Source: Mallotus nudiflorus (taxonomy: Eukaryota > Streptophyta > Magnoliopsida > Malpighiales > Euphorbiaceae). From it: a stretch of DNA of 64,000 nucleotides. The stretch lies in NCBI GenBank assembly GCA_947683625.1, contig CANTUR010000112.1:124501-188500 (forward strand). The letters run 5' to 3'. The notes under the pieces were generated by a model. That model saw nothing but the letters and a program-made list of their open reading frames with translations, made no database searches and was not told the DNA's origin. A program made the position numbers and the translations under genes. Shown here piece by piece: positions 56,310 to 64,000 of the stretch (the stretch's first letter is position 1; each line of letters opens with the position of its first letter).

Positions 56310-56723
56310 GATTGTTGCACAAGGTGGAATGCAACATATTTCATGTTGTCAGCCGTCTTGGAGTTCAAGGATGTTTTTCCTAGGTATGCAGAAAGAGAAT
56401 CGAGTTACTTATTCTTGACTAGTAAGGAGGATTGAAGGAAAGTTACTGAAGTTTGCTCTTTTCTATAAGAGTTTAATGAAATTACCAATATCATTTCAGG
56501 TATTATTCATCTCTTATAATTAATCTTTCCAATTTTTGTGATGTAGTTGCTTTTAAAATTGTTTAATTTCATCTTGATAATGTCATATATATTTTTGTAG
56601 GTTCTAAATATCCAACATCCAATTTATTTCTTCCCGATCTTTATCATGTTAAAAAGTTATCGGATGAAAAATATGATGTTGAAAATGGATTTATACATGC
56701 AATGATGAAAAAGATGAAGAAAA
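56310..56723 (+). pseudogene. hAT transposase remnant (two exons)
   Basis: Exon 1 (56310-56499) reads DCCTRWNATYFMLSAVLEFK, 'DVFPRYAERESSYLFLTS', 'RKVTEVCSFL', 'EFNEITNIIS'. A 101-bp intron (56500-56600) with GT...AG joins in frame to exon 2, 'GSKYPTSNLFLPDLYHVKKL', ending 'AMMKKMKK' before a donor-like GTAAAA at 56724. This matches the middle of plant hAT transposases: TRWNSTY, then the F..T..iSgs.YPT.N.. block. Stops replace Trp (56419) and Gln (56452). The BED zinc finger and the C-terminal dimerisation domain are not recognisable. Confidence 0.82.
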
Positions 56724-57304
56724 GTAAAATCTCAAACTTAATATCTTATTTTCAGTTTTATTTTTATTTAATTTTTGCTAATTTTTATTCTATTTTAAAG
56801 TAATTTTTGTTAGTTTTGTATTTTATTTATTTATATTTTTTTTATGTTTTCAATAATGTTTATTGTAGTTTTATATTTCTATATTGTCAATTATATATTA
56901 CTAATTGTTGGTTTTTTAATAGGATCAAGAGGATATTAAAGAGATTAAAATACCTACCTCGTGAAAATTACATTTTATTGACGTTTGATATGCAAATGAC
57001 ATTTTCTTCAGGTTTAGTGAGCAAGTAGTTGTATTAATTTGTTTAACTTGTAAATGGCATTTTCTACATTTTAATACTGTAGAATTTTAATTGTTGTGAT
57101 TTCTGTAGGATTAATAAGTTTGTAACAAGATGTTGAAGTTGCTATTTATTTGTTTTATCCATTTAAATGTAGACAATAAATTTCTTATTTTGGACCGTAA
57201 TTTTGTATTTTTATGTTGTTCTAATTGTACTTTTTAATTTGTTTAGATGGGTTGTTGTAATGTTTTTTAAAATATTACTTTTAATGTTAAATTTTGATTA
57301 TTTT

Positions 57305-57658
57305 CTACAATTTTCGAGCTTGTTACAAGCTCAACGAGCTCTCAATCGAGCTTTAAACAAGCTTTAAACAAACGAGCTCCCAATTGAGCTTTAAACAAAT
57401 GAGCTTTTAAATAAGCTCAAGCTTTAAAACGAACAAGCATTTAAATGAACGAGTTCGAGCTTAACACAAACAAGCCATAAACGAGCCAAATTCGAGCGAG
57501 TCCGAGTTTGACAATCCCAAATCGAGCTCGAGCTCGAACACAAAATTTTCAAAGCAAACGAGCTCAAGCTTAGCTCGAGCTCGAAGCTCGCTTCCATTAG
57601 ATCGAGCCAAGCCCAATCTTTCAATTATTCGACTCGATTCAGCTCAATTACAGCCCTA
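57305..57658 (-). repeat. hAT right subterminal and terminal region
   Basis: Dense 'gagctcgagctcgaa', 'acgagctc', 'aagctcaagctt' words over 350 bp, ending in the terminal repeat. Small open frames here are by-products of the repeats. Confidence 0.8.
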
Positions 57659-59152
57659 ATTATACAATAATTCTTAACAATTTAATATTTAATATTTAAT
57701 ATCAATATCGGAACATTCAAATAGCAAGAAATTTAGATTTATACAAATAAAGTCTTAGGTTCATATTGTATGGAAAAAAACATGTGGTAAGAAAGTATTA
57801 CCTTCTTTGTGAGTCTACCCAACTTTGACTTTAAAATAGCTGAAATTTTTTTTGAACCACAAATAGCTGAAACTTTTGTGAGTATAAAATATCATGAGTT
57901 TCATATGCCAAAAAAATATTTAATTAAAATAATAAATTTTGAAAATTCAATACCACATAAGTGAATCCGTAATTTCTTATTTTAAAAAAATAATTTTTGT
58001 AATTTTTATTTATTTATTATTTTGTAATTATCTTAGTATTATTAGTTTGTGGCTGCAAATTATATACGATAAATTGGTGATTCAGAACCATTTTAAAATT
58101 TCTCCTACTAGTAGGAGATAGTGGAAAAAAAGGGTCTGAAATGGTATAAGACAAAAAACGAAAAACAAAAGCACTCAGTTGACTTGGAAAAATTTAGCAA
58201 TCAATTAAGTCTTTACGCGTGGGAAGAAAATTGCTATCGATCCATCACCAAAACTTAGCCAATGAATGTAAAATCTCAACATCAGGATTCCTGTGTTACG
58301 TCTAGAAAGTGTCAACAAAGACTTGGAAAATTTCTCAGTAATAAGAAGACTTGGAAATTTCCTTCCTTATCTCATCATTAAAGATGACAGCAGTAACGTA
58401 AAAAACCGGTTAAATTCATCAAGTCTTCGCTTTGAAACCAAATTACAGATTGAAATTCTTTCTTGGCTACATACCTCAGTCAATTAACTTGGGAATGCAT
58501 ATCAACACAGTACTTTCTTGTTTGTTTTTATTGGACACATGAAAACGTTAGAATGTGACACTTTTGCTGTGGTTGAGAATTCCAGAATTTTCTTGTTTTT
58601 CTGCTTGTTTATGTGTTGAGAGGCATTGATGTTCTGAACTAAAGAAGAGTTTAAAAAACTCTGGAACTTCGTTGATCAAACTAGAAGAGATTTATCCATT
58701 ATACAATAGTTAAAAGCTCGTGAAGTTAGTTCTTGTCGTGTATATAAGTAGCTGGTGTGAGTAGAGCAAGGAAGAGTAGAGTGTAACCATGACTGAGTGT
58801 CTAAGAGTGGAGACTGCAAGTGATAAGAGTGAAAAAAGAGTGTTGAAGAGAAGTGTTACGTACTACTGAAAATGAAGAAGGAAAACAAAAATCTGTTTTG
58901 TATTTTAATTTCTGATATTGTATGATTATGTTGAAATAACTTTCTTTTGTTTTTTCTCTCCTCTCCAAATCCAACAGAAAATGGGAAAATAAGACGAACA
59001 CAATTGAGACTAGAAGGCAAGCATGAGCAGAACAAAGATGGTGTTCATCCAAGACAATTTGGCATGCAAAATGAAGAAATTAAGGGGAGAGAAAGAGAGG
59101 CATGAATTTGTAGCAGTCATTTGAGAAATGTTCTTCACTTTCATAGACACTC
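57659..59152. other. Intergenic DNA between the hAT element and the DUF2921 gene
   Basis: No gene seen. 58160-58500 contains 'gacttggaaa', 'agcaatcaattaagt' and 'caacaaagacttgg' phrases resembling the region upstream of the DUF2921 gene (62230-62430). A TATA-like 'gtatataagtagctgg' at 58739 precedes a purine-rich stretch (58760-58860) without a long open frame. These may be remnants of a tandem copy or an unannotated transcript. Confidence 0.4.
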
Positions 59153-59158
59153 TTTATT
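59153..59158 (-). terminator. Poly(A) signal of the DUF2921 gene
   Basis: Minus strand AATAAA, about 165 nt after the stop codon. Confidence 0.5.
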
Positions 59159-59320
59159 AACATAATTGCAATCGCATAATCTTATTCTACCACAGAAATA
59201 CATATTGAGAGTTGTTATGATCAAATTAGACAAGCAAGCCTAATTACATTTCAAATATGGCCAGGAAAAGAAAAAACAACATACATACATACATACAAAG
59301 AAAGAGAAACATAACAGTCG

Positions 59321-62050
59321 CTATATGTCACCATCCACAGGCACCTTTACATATCCTTCCAGCTCCTTGAATTTCTTGGGCAAGAAACAACGACCGCCAT
59401 TGCGCTGTTGCAGATATATAATTGCAGCAAACAGAAGACCCCCTAAAGGAATGATCACATCCCAGGAGGTAGAGTAATAATCTGCAGCACGATCTGCATA
59501 CATGTATGACCAATCAAAATCATCTACATATTTGTGTGCCCTGTATAGATCGTATGCATGTGGTAGTAATCGCACAAATGTAGTCCCCATGTAGAAGAAG
59601 CAGGACAGAGCATTCTCTCTTGAGTTGCGGAAAATGTTGAAGAGGATTTGAGGCAAAAGGAAACCATCCAGTATTATACCAGTATATAACCTGAAGTCCA
59701 CCCAAATGGATTGCTGATGACGGTAAAATCTTGTAGAATTCATGTCAACACCAAGTTTGTAATTCATCCAATTTACAAACAAAGCTATTAGGCCCCCAGC
59801 TAGATAAAACGGTAAACACGCATAAAGTGTCTTCTTCTCAGCAACCCATGAAGCCTTTTGGTTTTCATCAGAAAATCTTGCAGACCATACGAGCTGCAGA
59901 AGTCGGAATTGCAGCAGAAAAGCTACCATCGTTACCACTCTTACAATCACCTCATTTACTTCAAGCCTTCCACCACCATGAAGCAGGAACAATTGAGGAT
60001 TTGGCTTTGACAAGAACATAGCTTCAAAGTTTAGGACTAGAGGGATCATTCGCCCCAGACTAAGTACTACAAGCATGAGAAGTGAAATGAAAGGGAAAAC
60101 ACCAGGGTGTTTCTTCACGTACCAGATTTGATATCCCACAGAAACACATACAAGTGTATTAGAGATCAAAGCCATGATGATCTCCAAATCCATCCTCCAT
60201 ATTGAATATCTGTGACTATAGAAAGGAGTCGCAGAGAAGGAAAGAGGTTGAAAGTATAGAGGAGAAGACCTACTTCTTTTGCTTTCAATGCGTCCCTCAA
60301 TATAATCATTTGAATTCATTGGAGCGAATTGGACATAAATAAGAATCTCACAGTCCATTGAATCACTTGCTAATTGATTGCTTGAGTCAAAGTATTTGCA
60401 GCCCACCATACAAAGAACTCCTGTCTCACCATCATAAACCCCTTCAGCAGAAATCTGGACTTCTTGGTACTCTTTTGAAGAAGCATTGAATGACGTCAAG
60501 CGCATTATGTAGCTGACGTTGGTCGGCTGGAGTTCTGCTTCATCCTTTGAGTTTTCTGGCCCCGGACTTGACCAGTAGTTCCTTGGAGCAATTTTATCAC
60601 CCACAGAAAGAAGACTTGCATAGCCCCATCTGGATCCTCTTGCTCCGGTATTCCTGAGTGAAAAATCAAACTGCATGATGTATGGATCCGCATGTGGATA
60701 CTTCTTTCGTTTGCTACTAAGCTGCTTTTTCGGGCACAGCTCTTTTGTTCTGTTGATAAGTGAATACTCGTATTTCAAACCTGGAATCTCAGTCCTACCA
60801 CTTCCATAACTATGAATCCTTATCTCATCAAAGTAACCTGAAGCATTTGAAGTTTTATTACTCCAAATATGTCCCACAATGCCATTAGAGTTTCTGATTG
60901 ACATAACTGCTGGAAATCTCAAACTCAACCTCACAGAACAGTCCTCAACTTGAGAACTATCCAAAGAATTGGTCTGAGTTGAGATTCGGCAGGCAACACC
61001 ACACAGTTGATTCGTCGTTGCATTCCATGATCCTTCTGCAACAAATGTTTTGTTTGGGTTGAAGGGGCTGTAATAACTGTAATAGCTACTGTTAGGAAAT
61101 TCTAGCAAGAATCTCAGACTTCGTCTATCATCTGAGCATTGGATGGAACTCAAAGACACAACTTCAGGTAAGAATCCAGTGCCCTTGCTAAAAAGACTAC
61201 AGTTCTTTGCAGAACTGCAATCGCTTGCATACTCTAGTTTAAATGAAGTCACCTCGCTTGAAAATACTGAACAAATAGATTTACTCAGCGGTAAGCTAAG
61301 TGAACTCTTGGCAACATCAAGCCCGCCAGCGCATCCATCAGCTTCTTTCGCAACCTCATTGTATGTGTAATTAATTAGAGGGAACATTAAGATGGAAATT
61401 GGATGAAAATATCTCAAATGATCGTCAGCAGAGTTCAAACTCTCTAATGTTCCTCTAACTAAACTAGTAATAGTACTTGAGCTTCTAACATCACTGAGTT
61501 TAAGAACAGCAGAAAGACCATGTTTACCTTCTCCTGATTCAGTAGAACTCGAGCCAATCATGCACAGCTTGCCAGTAGTTTTTGACCAGAAACCTTTGAT
61601 CTCAAAACTCAGAGCACCTCTTTCGGACCAACTAGAAACAACCAGAGAATCTGAAAATTGGGTTGTGGTGCGTGAGGGTTGGAGGATCAAACTTGCCTCG
61701 ACCTTGAAAACATCATCAGCATCAGTAGTATAGACATTGTGAGTACGAAACAACAGAACCTCCCTGTTATTTGATGAATAATAGTAGGGAGAGGAGTTTA
61801 GATTTAGAAGGTTCATTATTTCATCCCCACCAAGGTAGTAACCATCTTGGTCTGGACGAAAAGGGATGATGGTCACTTCAGGAGCAATAGGGGTTGAATC
61901 AGGGACAATTGAGGAACAAAGATCATGGTATTTGGGGATGTCATGATCGGAGCAAGAGACAACATTTGCAAAAAATATAGCAGTGAGGGCTAAGAGTGTT
62001 GCAGCGTGAAGCCATGATAGTTGATACCACGGTCTTGGAGAATTGCCCAT
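59321..62050 (-). CDS. DUF2921 family membrane protein, 909 residues, single exon
   Basis: The only intact gene here. Residues 1-33 form a signal peptide (hydrophobic 15-30, ending near VVSCS). The luminal or extracellular part (34-615) has about a dozen N-glycosylation sequons and a threefold internal pattern: a G-x(W/Y)-x3-T-x-LC block at residues 153-163, 340-350 and 537-547, each followed about 40 residues later by a G-x-I-x-S...YF block (200, 393, 586). The C-terminal part has about seven membrane segments (near 622-643, 650-672, 700-722, 741-760, 788-805, 812-830, 863-880) with conserved 'FLLPQILFNIFRNSRENALS'. The end is RCFLPKKFKELEGYVKVPV. Plant DUF2921 proteins include FLYING SAUCER 1, a Golgi/endosomal RING E3 ligase affecting pectin in seed mucilage. 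This protein has no RING finger, so that role cannot be transferred. The start is the first ATG, just before the signal peptide, 75 nt from a TATA box. Confidence 0.95.
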   Translation of the reverse strand: MGNSPRPWYQLSWLHAATLLALTAIFFANVVSCSDHDIPKYHDLCSSIVPDSTPIAPEVTIIPFRPDQDGYYLGGDEIMNLLNLNSSPYYYSSNNREVLLFRTHNVYTTDADDVFKVEASLILQPSRTTTQFSDSLVVSSWSERGALSFEIKGFWSKTTGKLCMIGSSSTESGEGKHGLSAVLKLSDVRSSSTITSLVRGTLESLNSADDHLRYFHPISILMFPLINYTYNEVAKEADGCAGGLDVAKSSLSLPLSKSICSVFSSEVTSFKLEYASDCSSAKNCSLFSKGTGFLPEVVSLSSIQCSDDRRSLRFLLEFPNSSYYSYYSPFNPNKTFVAEGSWNATTNQLCGVACRISTQTNSLDSSQVEDCSVRLSLRFPAVMSIRNSNGIVGHIWSNKTSNASGYFDEIRIHSYGSGRTEIPGLKYEYSLINRTKELCPKKQLSSKRKKYPHADPYIMQFDFSLRNTGARGSRWGYASLLSVGDKIAPRNYWSSPGPENSKDEAELQPTNVSYIMRLTSFNASSKEYQEVQISAEGVYDGETGVLCMVGCKYFDSSNQLASDSMDCEILIYVQFAPMNSNDYIEGRIESKRSRSSPLYFQPLSFSATPFYSHRYSIWRMDLEIIMALISNTLVCVSVGYQIWYVKKHPGVFPFISLLMLVVLSLGRMIPLVLNFEAMFLSKPNPQLFLLHGGGRLEVNEVIVRVVTMVAFLLQFRLLQLVWSARFSDENQKASWVAEKKTLYACLPFYLAGGLIALFVNWMNYKLGVDMNSTRFYRHQQSIWVDFRLYTGIILDGFLLPQILFNIFRNSRENALSCFFYMGTTFVRLLPHAYDLYRAHKYVDDFDWSYMYADRAADYYSTSWDVIIPLGGLLFAAIIYLQQRNGGRCFLPKKFKELEGYVKVPVDGDI

Positions 62051-62123
62051 AGTAGTGATTTGAGACGAGTGGAGATAATACGATGGCAGTGAGGAGGCCT
62101 TGATTTTTGTGGAAAGAAAGAGC

Positions 62124-62134
62124 TCATATATAGA
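62124..62134 (-). promoter_or_regulatory. TATA box of the DUF2921 gene
   Basis: Minus strand 'tctatatatga', about 75 nt upstream of the ATG, which predicts a 5' UTR of roughly 45 nt rich in purines and short GA runs. Confidence 0.7.
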
Positions 62135-64000
62135 CGGGGCAATTAATATTAGCAGTTTCCAAATGCTACCAACTCCAGATAAGTAATGTCCAGTATAGCA
62201 ACCACTGAAAAATTAATCAATAAAAAAGAGGCATTGACTTGGGAAATATTAGCAATAGACTGGAGTATTTGCACTAGAAAGTGATAAATGGGTCCTAAAT
62301 AATTAGACAGGGACTTTCATCTTTTACGAAAACTTCAAAGAAACAGGGATGAAAAGCTAAAGAAAAGACTCCTAGCATTATGATAGCATTGCAAAGACTT
62401 GCAAAGTCTACAAAGACTTGGAATTTTCCATGCCTACCACGTACACGGCAAGAAAAAAAAAGCCACTTAAAAAGAAGTATTATCTATATAGAAATCCAAC
62501 TCCCATGGCTGTGTTCCTGGTCAAAAAATAAAAAAAGTAAATAAATAATCAAACTAACCATACTGCAGAAAATTTTTAAATCAATCCATATGTTAATTTT
62601 CAGAGAAGAAAGAGCAAAGACGAGCTTAAGCTTTCTTCTTGTCCAATGGTTCTTCAATAATTAATTAATATGTATGTATTAATTATTCCAGCAAAATGGC
62701 AAAGTTTATTAGTATAAATTGTTTAAAATTTTATTTATATATTAAATTTTTTTTTTTTTGGTAAACCGATCAAATCAGTTATACAAAACAATTCTAAATA
62801 TTTTTAATTTGGATGATTTTTAATGTAAGCTTTATGTAATACACAGCAGAACTAATTAATCTGGAGATCCCCCTAATATACACGTGAAAAGCAAAACGTT
62901 AGTTATGGCTAATATTTCCTAGCACTGCACTGCAAAATTGTAAATAATCAGATCATGTGAAGGATTAAAATGATAAACCAACCCATATTAATTAAAGGCA
63001 CATTATTCCCTTGTTTTCACTTTATTCCCTTGACTTGAAGTGCTGTACACATGTATACCGAAGGGCTCTCAAGCATCAACAGTGAACTATCACATCTTAT
63101 CCATCAGTGATAAAGTACATATATCTTTTTTTTTTTTCTATACTGTAGTGCTTTTCACATTCACTTTTTTTTTTTTTTTTTTTTACAGTTTTTCTTTTTC
63201 TTATTCTTCCTATTATTACTACTATTATTATTTCATAACTATTTTATTTTAATTATTTTGACAATTATTTTTTATTTTTTATTACTTCAATTTTATTTTT
63301 ATAAGATTGTTTTCTTATAATTATTATTCTATTTGTTTTTAAGGTTTTTTTCAAAACAACCATAAAAATCACTAAAAAAAAGGTCAAAATTTTAAAATGA
63401 ACAAAAAAAAAGCAAAAAATATGGAAAGAAATAATAAAAAAAATGAAACAAAAACAACCACAAAGACAACAATTTTATTGGTTGTTTTTAATTGTTTTTT
63501 GGTTGTTTTAGTAGACTTTGTGGTTGTGTTTTGGTTCTTGATTGTTAATTTGATTGGTTTTGATTGTTTTTCTAATTTTATTTATGATTTTTTTAAAAAA
63601 ATAGCTATAAAATAATCATGAAAAATAACTAGAAAATAACTAGAAAATTATTGAAAAACAAGCTCAAAAAATTGAAAATAAACTAAGAAAAAAAAGTTTA
63701 CTAAACTTACTGTGGTGCCTTTCACTTTTTCTTTTTCTTTTTCTTTTTCTTTTTCTTGTTTTTTTTTTCTTATTTTACTTCTTGTTATTATTGTTACTAT
63801 TATTATTTCATAACTATTTCATTTTGATATTATTATTCATTCACTTATTTTTTTATTTCTTTTCTATTTATTTTTTCTTTCTTTAATTTATTTATTGTTT
63901 TTTGGATATTTTTTAGGTAGTTTTTCTTGATTCTTTATGGTTTTTTTCTTTTTTTCATTTTTACAACATTTTTTAGTTGTTTTTTGGTTGTTTTGACGAT
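62135..64000. other. Upstream intergenic DNA, partly pyrimidine-rich
   Basis: 62135-63000 probably contains the promoter of the DUF2921 gene; repeated 'aaagacttg' words occur at 62390-62425. From 63120 on the sequence is dominated by T- and C-rich runs. No gene is supported; short open frames here are low-complexity. Confidence 0.5.
63130..63830. repeat. Direct repeat of a pyrimidine-rich ~120-bp block, with TTTTC tandem run
   Basis: 'tactgtagtgcttttcacat...tattatttcataactatttt' (63140-63250) recurs at about 63707-63825 as 'actgtggtgcctttcactt...tattatttcataactattt'. The second copy contains a (TTTTTC)n run of about five units at 63724-63756. 'ttttttggttgtttt' words also recur at both ends of the window's last 550 bp. 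Confidence 0.65.

Larger units (their letters stand above)
53720..57658 (+). mobile_element. hAT transposon remnant, 3.9 kb
   Basis: Left end 'tagggctttaaatgaatag' and right end (reverse strand) 'tagggctgtaattgagctg' form an imperfect terminal inverted repeat of the common plant hAT type. Flanking 8-mers 'gttataga' (53712-53719) and 'attataca' (57659-57666) match at 6 of 8 positions, as expected for an old 8-bp duplication. Subterminal regions are full of 'gagctcgagc' words. Transposase exons remain at 56310-56723. In between is an AT-rich stretch and a coding-like block of 69-bp repeats. Confidence 0.82.

Noticed and set aside
57424..57624. 66-residue minus-strand frame in the hAT end
   Set aside because: It is produced by the repeated 'gagctcgagc' words of the subterminal region.
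59328..59705. Two 61-residue frames overlapping the end of the DUF2921 gene
   Set aside because: They lie in other frames of a long conserved gene and have no features of their own.
59827..61370. Plus-strand frames of 64 and 75 residues within the DUF2921 gene
   Set aside because: Antisense shadows of a coding region; no start context or family match.
59321..62050. Annotation as PII uridylyltransferase, sometimes attached to DUF2921 proteins in databases
   Set aside because: No nucleotidyltransferase motif can be seen. The protein is a signal-peptide-bearing membrane protein, so the label is unsupported.
59321..62050. Assignment as FLYING SAUCER 1 (RING E3 ligase)
   Set aside because: The C-terminus ends at GYVKVPVDGDI without the Cys/His pattern of a RING finger.
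63040..63615. Two 70-residue plus-strand frames
   Set aside because: Low-complexity Phe/Tyr/Lys/Asn-rich translations of T- and A-rich DNA.

Overview
This is nuclear DNA from a flowering plant, most likely a eudicot. It is AT-rich and consists almost wholly of decayed transposable elements, with one intact gene near the right edge. The species cannot be read from the sequence. The organism call rests on the element types (Sirevirus-like and other Copia, Tat-lineage Gypsy, plant L1 LINE, hAT) and on the plant-specific DUF2921 gene.

Layout. 1-647 is the tail of a Tat-type LTR. 648-5034 is AT-rich DNA with small repeats and a palindromic MITE-like block. 5038-8628 is the 3' half of a Sirevirus-like Copia (Copia-2). 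8640-51280 is a nested complex. Its host is a plant L1 LINE, now in three pieces (8640-11493, 40097-42265, about 50990-51280). Copia-1 (11499-40091, minus strand) sits in the LINE. A 17.7-kb Tat-lineage Gypsy element (16473-34189, plus strand) and a truncated Copia-2-type LTR (34703-36000) sit in Copia-1. A second insertion in the LINE is Copia-3 (42272 to about 50990), which was itself entered by Copia-4 (43600-49007). Target-site duplications and split reading frames support the order LINE, then Copia-1, then Gypsy, and LINE, then Copia-3, then Copia-4. 51290-53719 is AT-rich and holds a 1.3-kb foldback repeat. 53720-57658 is a hAT transposon remnant. 59321-62050 (minus) is an intact, intronless DUF2921 gene coding for a secreted-type membrane protein of 909 residues, with a TATA box and a poly(A) signal. 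The rest is AT- and pyrimidine-rich intergenic DNA.

Two things stand out. First, the Gypsy element carries two antisense, spliced, decayed genes between pol and its 3' LTR: one DUF7745-like, one with the plant mobile domain (PMD). Second, the retroelements carry arrays of short hairpins. The clearest is a 1-kb array at 30965-31955, where about 30 stem-loops share a GACCGA-like loop while their stems come in four covarying types. Similar arrays with roughly 20-bp spacing and about 6-nt loops lie in the Gypsy LTRs, in its antisense-gene region and after pol, and in the Copia-1 LTRs. None of the transposon proteins is intact. The only gene expected to make a full protein is the DUF2921 gene.
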